A DNA stretch of 64,000 nucleotides from Pseudomonas sessilinigenes (GCF_003850565.1 NZ_CP027706.1:1612001-1676000); one strand, 5' to 3'; numbered from the stretch's first letter, positions 1-8,956 are shown. Translations and numbers: made by a program. Notes: generated by a model not told the origin, from the sequence alone.

Positions 1-641
1 GCGACCTCGACCACCTGGCGGCCAACGTGAAGCTGATTAGGCTGGTGATCCAGCCCGGAGATCCGCAGGCTGTGCCGCCCATCGAGGAGGTCAAGGAGTC
101 CGACGACGCCTTGCGCGAGCGCGTCCAGTTGGCCTACGAGGGATTGACCACGGCGGGCCCTCGCAACAGCTACATCCTGCACGCCCGCAACGCCTCGGCG
201 CTGGTGGCGGACGCTTCGGCAGAAAGCCCGGCTCCGGCCTGCGTCACGGTGTCAGTGCTGAGCCTGGAGGGTGACGGCACTGCCGGGCCTGAACTGCTCG
301 CTGCTGTTGCCCGGGCCGTCAATGATGACGATGTGCGACCGGTGGCGGATCGGGTCACGGTGCAAAGCGCCCAGGTCCTGCGCTACCGCGTGGATGCGGT
401 GTTGCACATGAAAGGCCCGGGCCCGGAAAGTGATGCGGCGCTGGTGGAGGCAGAGCGTCGGTTGAAAGCCTGGATGAACCCCCGCAAGCGGCTGGGTGTC
501 GAGGTGGCGCGTTCGGCCATCGATGCCCAGCTACACGTTGCCGGCGTGGCCAGGGTGGAGTTGCCAGGATGGCAGGACCTGGCCCCGACCCCGGCCCAGG
601 CGGCGTATTGCACGGGCTACAGCATCAAGCTGGGGGCCTGA
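1..641 (+). CDS. baseplate assembly protein J (partial, 5' end outside window)
   Basis: This is the C-terminal part (about 213 residues) of a P2 gpJ-like wedge protein that bridges the baseplate hub and rim of a contractile tail. The frame is already open at the first base, and residues read before the internal GTG at 27 (LDHLAANVKL) continue the gpJ pattern, so that GTG is not the true start. The gene ends 1 nt before the ATG of gene I, the usual J-I arrangement. W and V would be expected just upstream, outside the window. Confidence 0.85.
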   Translation, partial: DLDHLAANVKLIRLVIQPGDPQAVPPIEEVKESDDALRERVQLAYEGLTTAGPRNSYILHARNASALVADASAESPAPACVTVSVLSLEGDGTAGPELLAAVARAVNDDDVRPVADRVTVQSAQVLRYRVDAVLHMKGPGPESDAALVEAERRLKAWMNPRKRLGVEVARSAIDAQLHVAGVARVELPGWQDLAPTPAQAAYCTGYSIKLGA

Positions 642-642
642 T

Positions 643-1248
643 ATGTCGAGCTTATTACCCATCAACAGCACGCCCTTGGAGCGCGGTCTGGAGGCAATCC
701 GGACCCAGGACACGGCCAGTATCTTGCGCACGTTGTACAACCCCGACACCTGCCCGGCGCATCTGCTCTCACAGCTAGCGTGGGCTTGGTCGGTGGACCG
801 CTGGGACAACAAATGGTCGGAAGCGGTCAAGCGCTCGGCCATCCGCTCGGCGTTTTACGTGCATGCCCACAAAGGGACCATCGGCGCTTTACGCCGGGTG
901 GTGGAGCCGCTTGGTTACCTGATCGAAGTGCTGGAGTGGTGGCAGACGACACCACCCGGCGTGCCGGGCACCTTTGCCTTAAAAGTCGGTGTGCTGGAAA
1001 CCGGCATCACCGAGGAAATGTACCAGGAGTTGACCTGGCTCATAGATGACGCCAAACCAGTCAGCCGGCACATGACGGGGCTGGCGATCAGCCTGGAAAG
1101 CACGGGCAAAGTGTTTGTCGGCGTCAGCGTTTACGAAGGCGACGAACTCAGTGTTTACCCACCAACTCAACGTGACATCAATGTCAGCGGGTGCCTCGCT
1201 GTCGGTGGCCGCGAACATCAAATCGATACGATGGACATCTACCCATGA
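643..1248 (+). CDS. phage tail protein I (P2 gpI family)
   Basis: This 201-aa baseplate wedge protein starts at ATG 643, directly after the J stop. An upstream in-frame start at 496 would overlap J by almost 150 nt and is rejected. The N-terminal region with the run LLSQLAWAWSVDRWD and the following AHKGTIGALRRVVEPLGY is typical of the P2 gpI family. In P2 the protein helps attach the fibre to the baseplate. Its stop overlaps the ATG of the fibre gene (ATGA, 1245-1248), implying translational coupling. Confidence 0.85.
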   Translation: MSSLLPINSTPLERGLEAIRTQDTASILRTLYNPDTCPAHLLSQLAWAWSVDRWDNKWSEAVKRSAIRSAFYVHAHKGTIGALRRVVEPLGYLIEVLEWWQTTPPGVPGTFALKVGVLETGITEEMYQELTWLIDDAKPVSRHMTGLAISLESTGKVFVGVSVYEGDELSVYPPTQRDINVSGCLAVGGREHQIDTMDIYP

Positions 1249-2684
1249 CTGACCAAAACAGCCAATTTTTCGCGATTCTGACCGCCGTCGGAGAGGCTAA
1301 GCAAGCTAACGCGGATGCACTCGGCGTGCCGTGGACGTTCGCGCAGATGGGGGTCGGGGATGCCAACGGCACCGACCCAATGCCAAGCCGGACGCAAACC
1401 AAACTGATCAACGAGCGCCGACGTGCGCCGCTGAATCAAGTCAAAGTTGATCCGAAAAATGCCAACGTGATCATTGCAGAGCAGATCATCCCGGAGAACA
1501 TTGGGGGTTGGTGGGTTCGGGAAATCGGCCTCTACGATGCCGCCGGCGACCTGGTCGCCATCGCCAACTGCGCACCAACATTCAAGCCCCTGCTCACACA
1601 GGGCTCGGGGCGCACACAAGTTATTCGAATCAACTTGATCGTTAGCAGCACGTCGAACATCGAGTTAAAGATTGATCCCTCGGTGGTTCTTGCAACGCGT
1701 GAATATGTGGACACCTGGTTTCTCAACGTGCTGCCTGAAACGCGGCCCGAGGGCAGGTACACGCGGGTGAACATCAACAAGCGGGGCGTTGTGGTTGGCG
1801 GTGATAACCCGTCGACCTTTCAAGATATGGGCCTCCTGGGTGGAACCTTGTTTGACGCCATCAACCTTGCTGATGCCAAGGCGATCTACATTCAGCCGGT
1901 AGCGTCCCCGTCTTGGGCAAGCGGCCTCATTGCAGGGAGCAACGGCGGTGAGAAAGGCGGTCTCGGTTTTACCGGGAGTTACAGCACGATCAATTCTATT
2001 TTCATGGGTATAGGCCCGGTCCCGTGGGCGGCTGGTAACGGAATTCGCGTCACCTCTGGCGGCGTAGATATCACAGGTCCTATCACCGGCATCGGGTCAG
2101 GCCTGACCGGGCTCAAGTTCTCGGCGTTAACAGGGTTGCCTAGCACCCTGGCCGGGTACGGCGTTTCATTCGCCAGCCAGCCCGAAGCCGAGGCCGGCTC
2201 AGACACAAGCAAGCCGATGAACGCTCTGCGTGTCTTTCAAGCCATTGCCGCGAAGGTCATTCAGGCTACCGAGGGCGTCCTGGGCATAGCCAGGATCGCC
2301 TCCCAGGCGTCGGTCAACGCTGGCACAGATGACAGCACAATCGTGACGCCGAAGAAACAGCGCTGGGGATTCCGGATTTTGATTGGCCGGGTCGGATACA
2401 TCGTCTTCCCGACCTGGCTGGGGGGCTGGATTGTTCAGTGGAGTGCGGGGGTCACGCTGACAGGCTCCGCAATCAGCACTACCTACTTTCCGATCCCATT
2501 CCCGACCGATGTCGGTGCTGTAGTCGTTGGCGCGTACAACAACAATGCCACAGGCGATTACAGTGTTCGCTTGAGCGATGGTGTGGGTGGTGCCACGGGG
2601 GCCTTGTATCTAGATCGCTTTACGACCTGGAACAACGGAGTAACGGGCTCTGCGGGTTTGAGTTTTATTGCGGTAGGTACTTGA
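1245..2684 (+). CDS. tail fibre protein (tail-collar N-domain, gp53-like C-domain)
   Basis: This 479-aa receptor-binding fibre uses the ATG that overlaps the stop of gene I. The N-terminal ~150 residues (sequence TDQNSQFFAILTAVGEAK, then GWWVREIGLYD) match the phage tail-collar fibre N-domain that docks on the gpI/gpJ baseplate. The C-terminal ~95 residues carry GWIVQWSAG and a glycine/asparagine-rich end, as in the gp53-like fibre C-terminal domain. The middle is repetitive and low in complexity, as expected of a trimeric shaft. The C-domain probably sets host specificity. Confidence 0.85.
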   Translation: MTDQNSQFFAILTAVGEAKQANADALGVPWTFAQMGVGDANGTDPMPSRTQTKLINERRRAPLNQVKVDPKNANVIIAEQIIPENIGGWWVREIGLYDAAGDLVAIANCAPTFKPLLTQGSGRTQVIRINLIVSSTSNIELKIDPSVVLATREYVDTWFLNVLPETRPEGRYTRVNINKRGVVVGGDNPSTFQDMGLLGGTLFDAINLADAKAIYIQPVASPSWASGLIAGSNGGEKGGLGFTGSYSTINSIFMGIGPVPWAAGNGIRVTSGGVDITGPITGIGSGLTGLKFSALTGLPSTLAGYGVSFASQPEAEAGSDTSKPMNALRVFQAIAAKVIQATEGVLGIARIASQASVNAGTDDSTIVTPKKQRWGFRILIGRVGYIVFPTWLGGWIVQWSAGVTLTGSAISTTYFPIPFPTDVGAVVVGAYNNNATGDYSVRLSDGVGGATGALYLDRFTTWNNGVTGSAGLSFIAVGT

Positions 2685-2693
2685 GGATTAACG

Positions 2694-3083
2694 ATGAACT
2701 ACGCAACGTTTCACTCCGACGGGACGCTTCACCAGCGCTTGATAAAAGGCACTCACGAAATTCCTAAAGGTGCAGTTGAGGTCGACGACGCCCTATGGTT
2801 ACGGCTCATTCGTGAAAGCGACGGCATCTGGTCGATTGGTGCTGATGGAAAGATCACTAAACAATTGTTACCCCCAGCGCCGCAGACTCGCGAAGACGTC
2901 GAGCGATTGCGGCTTGCGGCTTATGCAGAGCCAGTTTTTGGTTCTGATCGCTACTTCGCCGAAGCCAACCGGATGCAGGTTATGGGAGAGGCCGGCTGGG
3001 AGGCGGTAAGGGATGCCGGTATTGCACGCTTCAACGAAATACAAGCGCGGTTCCCCTGGGCTGAGAGTGCTTCGAAAACCTGA
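2694..3083 (+). CDS. putative tail fibre assembly chaperone
   Basis: This 129-aa protein lies 9 nt after the fibre gene, the usual place of a fibre assembly chaperone. The N-terminal 60 residues look like a small beta domain (GTLHQRLIKGTHEIPKGAVEVDD), and the C-terminal half is charged and helical (SDRYFAEANRMQVMGEAGWEAVRDAG). I do not see a firm Tfa signature, so the role rests mostly on position and size. An intrinsic terminator follows 42 nt after the stop and appears to close the fibre module. Confidence 0.55.
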   Translation: MNYATFHSDGTLHQRLIKGTHEIPKGAVEVDDALWLRLIRESDGIWSIGADGKITKQLLPPAPQTREDVERLRLAAYAEPVFGSDRYFAEANRMQVMGEAGWEAVRDAGIARFNEIQARFPWAESASKT

Positions 3084-3125
3084 CTGTTGACCCTTCGAAT
3101 TCTCAACAACTGATATGACCCCCCG

Positions 3126-3145
3126 ACCCCTTCTGGGGTTTTTTT
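3126..3145 (+). terminator. intrinsic terminator just before the sheath gene
   Basis: A 5-bp stem ACCCC/GGGGT with loop TTCT is followed by a run of T. It ends only 17 nt before the ATG of the sheath gene, with the sheath ribosome binding site (TGGAG) right after the T-run. It either separates the fibre module from the sheath module or acts as an attenuator. Confidence 0.7.
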
Positions 3146-3162
3146 ATGTCTGGAGTTTATCC

Positions 3163-4329
3163 ATGAGCGGTTTTTTCCACGGCGTCACCGTCACCAACGT
3201 GGACACCGGCGCGCGCACCATCGCGCTGCCCACGTCCTCGATCATCGGCCTGGTGGACACCTTCACCGAGGGGCCGGGCGTTAGTGCCAAGGCCAACGAC
3301 CTGTTGTTGATCACCAGCGAGCGCGAGGCGATTGCCGCCTGGGGCCCGGATGCGGCGATTACCAAGGCGTGCCAGGCCATCTACCAGCGAGCCAAGGCGG
3401 TGATCGTCGCCTGTGGTGTGGCCAAGGTCGCGGACGCGGCGCAGCAGACCTCGGCGATCATTGGTGGGGTCCTGGCCAGCGGCAAGCGTACTGGTTTGCA
3501 GGCGCTGTTGGACGGCAAAAGCCGTTTCAACGCCCAGCCGCGCCTGCTGATCGCGCCCAAGCACAGCGCGACCTTGGCAGTCGGCACGGCCCTGGTGGCC
3601 CTTGGGGACAAGCTGCGCGGCCTGGCCATCATCGACGGGCCCAGCACCACCGACGAGGCAGCCATGGAGTACGCCAAGAACTTTGGCGCCAAGCGCGCCT
3701 ACCTGGTTGACCCAGGTGTTCAGTATTGGGATGGCCAGGCCAGCGCCACCGTCGACGCCCCGGCCTCGGCCTGGGTCTCTGGCTTGTTCGCCTGGACTGA
3801 CAGCGAGTACGGCTTCTGGGCCTCGCCTTCGAACAAGGAGTTCGTCGGTATCACAGGTACAGGTCGGCCTGTTGAGTTTCTGGACGGCGACGAGACCTGC
3901 CGCGCCAACCTGCTGAACAACGCCAACATCACCACCATTATTCGCGACGCCGGTTTTCGTCTGTGGGGTAACCGCACGCTGTCCAGTGATCCGAAATGGG
4001 CGTTCGTCACCCGCGTGCGAACCATGGACATCGTCATGGACGCGATTCTCTACGGCCACAAGTGGGCGGTGGATCGGTCGATCACGGCCACCTATGTGAA
4101 GGACGTCACCGAGGGCCTGCAAGCCTTCATGCGCGACCTCAAGAACCAGGGGGCGATTATCAATTTCGAGGTCTATGCCGACCCGGAGTTGAACACCGCC
4201 AGCCAACTGGAACAGGGCAAGGTGTACTGGAATATCCGCTTCACCGACGTGCCGCCCGCCGAGAACCCGAATTTCCGGGTCGAGGTCACCAACCAATGGT
4301 TGACCGAAGTCCTCGATAAAGCCGCTTAA
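3163..4329 (+). CDS. contractile tail sheath protein FI
   Basis: This 388-aa protein has the start (FFHGVTVTNVDTGARTI) and core (YFxKWAVD-like region YGHKWAVDRSITATYV, and C-terminal NPNFRVEVTNQW) of P2 FI / R-pyocin sheath proteins. The sheath polymerises around the tube and contracts to drive it through the cell envelope. ATG 3163 follows TGGAG. An upstream in-frame ATG at 3115 would read through the terminator hairpin and is rejected. The tube gene follows after 12 nt. Confidence 0.95.
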   Translation: MSGFFHGVTVTNVDTGARTIALPTSSIIGLVDTFTEGPGVSAKANDLLLITSEREAIAAWGPDAAITKACQAIYQRAKAVIVACGVAKVADAAQQTSAIIGGVLASGKRTGLQALLDGKSRFNAQPRLLIAPKHSATLAVGTALVALGDKLRGLAIIDGPSTTDEAAMEYAKNFGAKRAYLVDPGVQYWDGQASATVDAPASAWVSGLFAWTDSEYGFWASPSNKEFVGITGTGRPVEFLDGDETCRANLLNNANITTIIRDAGFRLWGNRTLSSDPKWAFVTRVRTMDIVMDAILYGHKWAVDRSITATYVKDVTEGLQAFMRDLKNQGAIINFEVYADPELNTASQLEQGKVYWNIRFTDVPPAENPNFRVEVTNQWLTEVLDKAA

Positions 4330-4341
4330 GGAGCCGCAGCA

Positions 4342-4851
4342 ATGGCAATGATTCCCGAAACCCTGGCGAACATGAATTTGTTTGTCGACGGCATCAGCTT
4401 TCAAGGCGACGTGCCGAGCCTGACCCTGCCCAAGCTCACGCTCAAGACCGAAGAACACCGGGTTGGCGGTATGGATCTTCCGGTGGAGCTGGACATGGGC
4501 ATGGAGAAACAAGAGGCCGGCTTCACCACCACCGGCGTGCGGCGCGAGTCGCTGCGCATGTTCGGCCTGTCGGATGGGACCGCGTTCAACGGCGTGTTCC
4601 GTGGCGCCTTCAAGGGCCTCAAGGGCAAGACCACCCCGGTGATTGTGACCCTTCGCGGCATGCTGAAAGAGGTCGACATGGGCGACTGGAAGGCGGGCGA
4701 CAAGGCCGAGATCAAGCACAACGTGGCCTTGACCTACTACAAGCTGGAGGTCGACGGCCGCCTGGTCTACGAGATCGATGCCCTGGGCATGAAGCGCGTG
4801 ATTAACGGTGTCGACCAGCTCGCCGCCCAACGTTCGGCCCTGGGCCTGTAA
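4342..4851 (+). CDS. major tail tube protein FII
   Basis: This 169-aa protein has the usual length and pattern of P2 FII tube proteins: MIPETLANMNLFVDG at the start, then the GGMDLPVELDMGMEK region, a central GVFRGAFKGLKG and C-terminal YYKLEVDGRLVYEID. It forms the inner tube inside the sheath. AAGGAG lies 8 nt before the ATG. It is clearly co-transcribed with the sheath gene. Confidence 0.95.
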   Translation: MAMIPETLANMNLFVDGISFQGDVPSLTLPKLTLKTEEHRVGGMDLPVELDMGMEKQEAGFTTTGVRRESLRMFGLSDGTAFNGVFRGAFKGLKGKTTPVIVTLRGMLKEVDMGDWKAGDKAEIKHNVALTYYKLEVDGRLVYEIDALGMKRVINGVDQLAAQRSALGL

Positions 4852-4862
4852 GGAAAACCCTC

Positions 4863-5165
4863 ATGACTCAAGCAAAGAAAACCCCGGCCTGGATGAATCT
4901 GGCTGTCGATAGCGTAGTGGTGACCCTGACCAAGGCTGTCGAGTTGAACGGTGTGCAGTGCGACAAGGTCACCCTGCGGGCACCCACCGTGCGCGACGTG
5001 CGCGCAGCGAGCACCGCCGCCGGTGGTGATGACGAACAACGCGAGCTGGCGCTGTTCGCCAGCCTGGCCCAGGTCGGCAGCAAGGACCTGGAGGGCATGA
5101 CCCTTAAGGACTATCAGCGTTTGCAGGCCGGCTATTTTCGCCTGGTGCAAGACGACGAACTTTGA
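4863..5165 (+). CDS. tail assembly chaperone E (zero-frame product)
   Basis: This 100-aa protein sits between tube and tape measure, where P2 has gpE. Its body (VVTLTKAVELNGVQCDKVTLRAPTVRDVRAA) matches phage tail assembly chaperone proteins (E/gp41 type). The gene ends ...GAA-CTT-TGA-C. CTTTGAC is the same heptamer at which release factor 2 (prfB) shifts +1. The longer product made by shifting would add 37 residues (next entry), giving about 137 aa, close to P2 gpE+E'. Both products are expected to coat the tape measure before tube polymerisation. Confidence 0.85.
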   Translation: MTQAKKTPAWMNLAVDSVVVTLTKAVELNGVQCDKVTLRAPTVRDVRAASTAAGGDDEQRELALFASLAQVGSKDLEGMTLKDYQRLQAGYFRLVQDDEL

Positions 5166-5277
5166 CCCGGCGGTGTTGAAGATGGCGGCAAAGCGGCTCG
5201 CGAGCGAGCTGCATTTTTCCGCCGAGGAGATTATGACCATGCGCTTTTCCGACATGGTCTGGTGGCTCACGGATTGA
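5164..5277 (+). CDS. E' extension of the tail chaperone (P2 gpE-like), reached by +1 shift
   Basis: This short reading frame lies +1 relative to gene E and directly continues it if the T at 5163 is skipped (CTT, then GAC). It reads DPAVLKMAAKRLASELHFS and ends with MTMRFSDMVWWLTD, the hydrophobic-FHxxxxE-x-M-x(4)-E/D-x(2)-W pattern of the P2 gpE/E' family. The -1 frame, used in P2, stops after five codons here. An internal ATG at 5182 could give a free 31-aa protein, but no good ribosome binding site precedes it. Read as a fusion, the product is about 137 aa. Confidence 0.65.
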   Translation, partial: DPAVLKMAAKRLASELHFSAEEIMTMRFSDMVWWLTD

Positions 5278-5301
5278 GCCTCACGGGGCATAGGAGGTCA
5301 G

Positions 5302-7920
5302 ATGGCACGCAATATTTCGCTGGGTCTGGTGATCGGCGGCGCCGTGAGTGCAACAGTCGGCGCGGCCTTCAAGACTGTTGAAAACCGCATCAAGAAGCTG
5401 GAAGAGCAGGGCAGCAAAGCCAAGGTGCTGAAAAGCACGATCGGCGAAACCATGCGCCTGCGGGACGAATGGAAGCGGGCCCACGACAGCGGCGCGGCCT
5501 CGGCCGCCGGCCTGCTGAGCAAGCTGGAGCGCAACCTTTCCAGCTTGCAGAAGCAGGGCGTTCAGGTCGGCAAGCTGCGCCAGGAATACCAGGCCCTCGG
5601 CCGGGTGGCCAAGGGCGCAGATTTGCAGTTGAAGGGACACCAGCAAATCCAGCAAGGGAAAGAAGGGGTCAAGTCGAGCATTGGCCAGGCCGTGGCCGGG
5701 GCTGCTGCTGTAGCGATTCCGACAACAATCAGTGCGGGTTACCAGGCGATCATTCGGGACATTGCGATCAAAGGGAACGTGGCGAATGCCCCCGAAGAAG
5801 CCGAGATGACACGCACGGTCATTCAGACCTCGAAAGACACCGGCATGGCGCGCAACGACGTGGCCGAACTGGTCAACCAGCTTGTGGGCGCCGGCATGGA
5901 GCTGGACAAGGCGCTGGCCTACGCGCCGGTAGCGGCGAAGTTCGCAATTGGCCAAGGCTCGGGCGGTGAGGACACGGCGAAAATGATCCAGGCCCTGGAG
6001 CAGAACGCCAAGATCACCGACCCCAAGGTCATGGAGCAGGCGCTGGAGGCTGTCGCGCTGCAAGGCCAGGCCGGTAGCTTTGAAGCCTCGGACATGGCCC
6101 GCTGGTTCCCGCAACTGCTCGCGGGGATGGGCAAGATGGAAATCACCGGCATGGACGCGGTGACTCAGTTGGGATCGATGCTGCAAGTGCAGATGAAGAC
6201 TGCCGGCGGTTCCGATGAAGCGGCCAACAACCTGAAAAACTGGATGGAGAAAATAGGCTCCGGGGAGGTGGTCAAGGCATACAAGGACGTGGGTATTGAT
6301 TACCAAGCGTCTCTGGCCACGGGTATTCAGAATAAAAAGTCGACCCTGGAATCCAGCTTCGAACTGGCTATGCGTTACATCAAGGCGACCGACCCCGCCA
6401 AGGCCGCGAAGATGGCCGAGGCACAAGCGAAGATCAGCAAGGAGACGGACCCCGCCAAGGCCAAGGCGATGCTGAATGCCTTGGAGCAGTCCCTGCGCAC
6501 GGGCGACCTGTTCGCAGACATGCAGGTCAAGGCGGCGCTTATGGCGTACTCGCAAAACCGTGAGTTGTACGAGCAGCTTAAGAAAGACTCGCTTAATGCC
6601 AAGGGCATCCTCGACAAGAACCTTGCCGAACGCCGCGAGACGTCCGCCCAGCTTTGGACCGAAACCATGCAGGCGATTAACGACGGCATGCGTGCTGTGG
6701 GTGATGCGCTGCGGCCGGCAACGGATGCGGTGGCCAAGGGTGTTCGAACGGTGGCCATGTCGTTGACCGGGCTCACGGAAAAGATGCCGGGTGTGGTCGC
6801 CGGGGTGGTGGGTGTAGGTGCGGCGTTAGTCGCGCTGGGTTCAGCATTCAGCATGTTCAAGATGGGAAAGGGGCTGTTCAACGTTGCCCGGGGCTCGCTG
6901 ATGGGCAACCCGAATGTGATCCAACGGGTGTTCGTCACCAATGCCGGTGCCATGGGGGGCGGTGATTACGACTTCGATGGAGGCCGCGACAAGAAGGGCG
7001 GAAAAGGCGCTAAGGGCGGCAAGGCGGGCGGCGGTGTACGTGGCCGGCTAGGTCGGGTCGGGCGTGCGTTGCGTTCTGCGATCCGGCCGGGCGTTTTGGG
7101 TCGCACGGCGCGGCTGGGTGGCGCGGCATTGAGGGGCGCCACCAGCTTGGGCTTGTCGGCATTGAAAAGTGTCGGCGGGCTGGTCAAGGGCATGTCGCCC
7201 TGGGTGAAAGGTGGCGGTGCGTTGGCGGTGCTGGGTGCTGGGATCAAGATTGCAGACACCTTCCAAAACGCAAAGACCAAGGACGAAAAAGCAGAAGGTT
7301 ATGGCGGCGCAGCCGGTGGATTAGCCGGTGCCATGATCGGCACCAAGGCAGGCATGGCGTTTGGTGCTGCCATTGGCACGATTGTGCCGGGGCTCGGGAC
7401 TGCCATTGGCGGGGCTGTGGGGGCCGTGGTGGGCGGCGCTTTGGGTTACTGGGGCGGTGATGCCTTGGGCGCAAAAGCCGGGAAAGCGCTGTTCGGTTCT
7501 GACGACTCGCTTAAACGAATGCCCTATGCGGGCCCGCTGATGATGCGCGATGCCGGCAAGAACATTCCGCCCGTCCTGGGCGATATCGCCAAGTCCTTCA
7601 AGGCCAGCCCGGCCCCGCTGATGCTCAAGGTCCCCGAGGCAGCTAAACCAGTGATGGGGCAGGTGGTGCGCTCGATGGCGGGGACAGAGTCGCCAGTCGC
7701 AACGCCGGCGATGATCAAGCCGCCTGAGTTGGCGAAACCATTGCCGCCGAAGGTCGACCAGCAATTCAGTTTTGCTCCGGCGCTATCGGTCACGGTCCAG
7801 GGTGATGTTAAGGACCCGGCGCAGTTGGCCCGGGAGCTGACCCCCCATCTGCGTTTACAGTTCGATGAATACAGCCGGCAGGCCGCTGCCCGGCAGTTGT
7901 CGGACGAACCACACGTCTAA
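5302..7920 (+). CDS. tail tape measure protein T
   Basis: This 872-aa protein is the largest gene of the tail cluster and sets tail length. AGGAGG precedes ATG 5302. The first ~110 residues are coiled-coil-like (FKTVENRIKKLEEQGSKAK). A central region of alanine-rich helices follows, and residues ~665-725 form a long glycine-zipper stretch (GGLAGAMIGTKAGMAFGAAI) typical of phage tape measures that insert into membranes. The end is a small domain (SVTVQGDVKDPAQLARELTP) found at the C-terminus of many tape measures. The position after E/E' and before U is diagnostic. Confidence 0.95.
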   Translation: MARNISLGLVIGGAVSATVGAAFKTVENRIKKLEEQGSKAKVLKSTIGETMRLRDEWKRAHDSGAASAAGLLSKLERNLSSLQKQGVQVGKLRQEYQALGRVAKGADLQLKGHQQIQQGKEGVKSSIGQAVAGAAAVAIPTTISAGYQAIIRDIAIKGNVANAPEEAEMTRTVIQTSKDTGMARNDVAELVNQLVGAGMELDKALAYAPVAAKFAIGQGSGGEDTAKMIQALEQNAKITDPKVMEQALEAVALQGQAGSFEASDMARWFPQLLAGMGKMEITGMDAVTQLGSMLQVQMKTAGGSDEAANNLKNWMEKIGSGEVVKAYKDVGIDYQASLATGIQNKKSTLESSFELAMRYIKATDPAKAAKMAEAQAKISKETDPAKAKAMLNALEQSLRTGDLFADMQVKAALMAYSQNRELYEQLKKDSLNAKGILDKNLAERRETSAQLWTETMQAINDGMRAVGDALRPATDAVAKGVRTVAMSLTGLTEKMPGVVAGVVGVGAALVALGSAFSMFKMGKGLFNVARGSLMGNPNVIQRVFVTNAGAMGGGDYDFDGGRDKKGGKGAKGGKAGGGVRGRLGRVGRALRSAIRPGVLGRTARLGGAALRGATSLGLSALKSVGGLVKGMSPWVKGGGALAVLGAGIKIADTFQNAKTKDEKAEGYGGAAGGLAGAMIGTKAGMAFGAAIGTIVPGLGTAIGGAVGAVVGGALGYWGGDALGAKAGKALFGSDDSLKRMPYAGPLMMRDAGKNIPPVLGDIAKSFKASPAPLMLKVPEAAKPVMGQVVRSMAGTESPVATPAMIKPPELAKPLPPKVDQQFSFAPALSVTVQGDVKDPAQLARELTPHLRLQFDEYSRQAAARQLSDEPHV

Positions 7921-7929
7921 GGAGACCCT

Positions 7930-8775
7930 ATGGCCTATATGGAACAGTTGCAATCGGGGCTCCAGTCCCTGGTTGCAGCCGGGGAGGCCGGGCGCACCAG
8001 CGCAGACGGCATGTTGACCCCGTTGAACGGAGCCATCGGCGATATTACGGGGGCTGCGTCCGAGCTGGAGAATGTGCCGTTCGTGGGGCCGGAGATTGGC
8101 GCGAAGCTGCAACGAACCTTGCGCGGTATCACGGCTGCACAATCAGTGGTGGGCCAGGTCGCCGCCGGCTACAGCCAGGCCGTATCGGCGGCGGGGCAGA
8201 TCCAGCAGCGCTTGGGGTCCTTGCAGGAGCAGACGGCCAGGGCGGGGGCAGCGATCAACCGCATAGGCGGGCAGGTCAGCCCGGCCCTGGGGAACATCCT
8301 GCCCAGCGGTGCCCTGGGCGGCCTCGGCACGCCAGCAGCGGCCGCAGTGAAGCCGTTCCCGCACCTGCTGATCATTCATCCGCTGCGCCCTGGTGCGCAG
8401 CCCTACTACTTCAACCTGGACACGGCGGCCTTCGACGAACTGCGCCGGCAGACGGCGTTTCGCTGGGCGGGTCAGGAGCGTCTGACTCGCAGCATTGCCC
8501 AGCAGGCTGTGGGGCAGGGGGACGACAAGATCACGCTCAAGGGCGCGGTGTTCCCCGGCTTCAAGGCCGGCCTCGGCCAGTTGCAGAAGCTGCGCAGCAT
8601 TGGCCGGCGGCTCCAGCCTTTGAGCCTCACCACGGGGTATGGCGAGGTCCTAGGCACCTGGTGCCTGACCAGCCTGGAAGAAGAACAGAGCCATCTACTG
8701 GCTGGCGGTGTGCCGCGCAAACAGGGCTTTTCATTGGAGTTCGTGAGCTATGGCGACGACCTGCAGAACGTCTAG
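7930..8775 (+). CDS. tail protein U (P2 gpU domain at C-terminus)
   Basis: This 281-aa tail-completion protein has an alanine/glycine-rich, helical N-terminal half (residues 1-135). The C-terminal half carries the P2 gpU pattern (AFDELRRQTAFRWAGQERL, then VFPGFKAGLGQLQKLR and a final GFSLEFVSYGDD). P2 gpU is about 160 aa, so the N-terminal half is an extension. Gene X starts inside its 3' end (26-nt overlap). Confidence 0.85.
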   Translation: MAYMEQLQSGLQSLVAAGEAGRTSADGMLTPLNGAIGDITGAASELENVPFVGPEIGAKLQRTLRGITAAQSVVGQVAAGYSQAVSAAGQIQQRLGSLQEQTARAGAAINRIGGQVSPALGNILPSGALGGLGTPAAAAVKPFPHLLIIHPLRPGAQPYYFNLDTAAFDELRRQTAFRWAGQERLTRSIAQQAVGQGDDKITLKGAVFPGFKAGLGQLQKLRSIGRRLQPLSLTTGYGEVLGTWCLTSLEEEQSHLLAGGVPRKQGFSLEFVSYGDDLQNV

Positions 8776-8956
8776 CGGGGATCTGCTCGACACGATTTGC
8801 TATCAGTTCTACGGCCACCTGAACGGCAGTGTGGAGGCAGTGCTGGATGCCAACCAGGGGCTGGGCGATGTACCCCAGCCATTCCGGGCTGGGGTGCTGA
8901 TCGTGCTGCCAGATCTGCCGGCGGCGGTCGATGCTCAGGTGCTGCTCTGGGATTAG
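8750..8956 (+). CDS. tail protein X
   Basis: This 68-aa protein overlaps the end of U. Its pattern (GDLLDTICYQFYGHLNGSVEAV and a following LDANQGLGDVP) is that of P2 gpX, a short LysM-like protein acting at the tail end. The stop at 8954-8956 overlaps the stop of the convergent moron gene by a few bases, so the insertion of that gene left X intact. Confidence 0.9.
   Translation: MATTCRTSSGDLLDTICYQFYGHLNGSVEAVLDANQGLGDVPQPFRAGVLIVLPDLPAAVDAQVLLWD

Noticed and set aside
3157..4830. 557-codon minus-strand open frame opposite sheath and tube genes
   Set aside because: It is antisense to two certain tail genes, has no ribosome binding site and a composition typical of high-GC antisense frames.
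5162..5179. -1 frameshift for E' as in P2
   Set aside because: The -1 frame meets a stop after five codons; only the +1 frame continues into gpE-like sequence.
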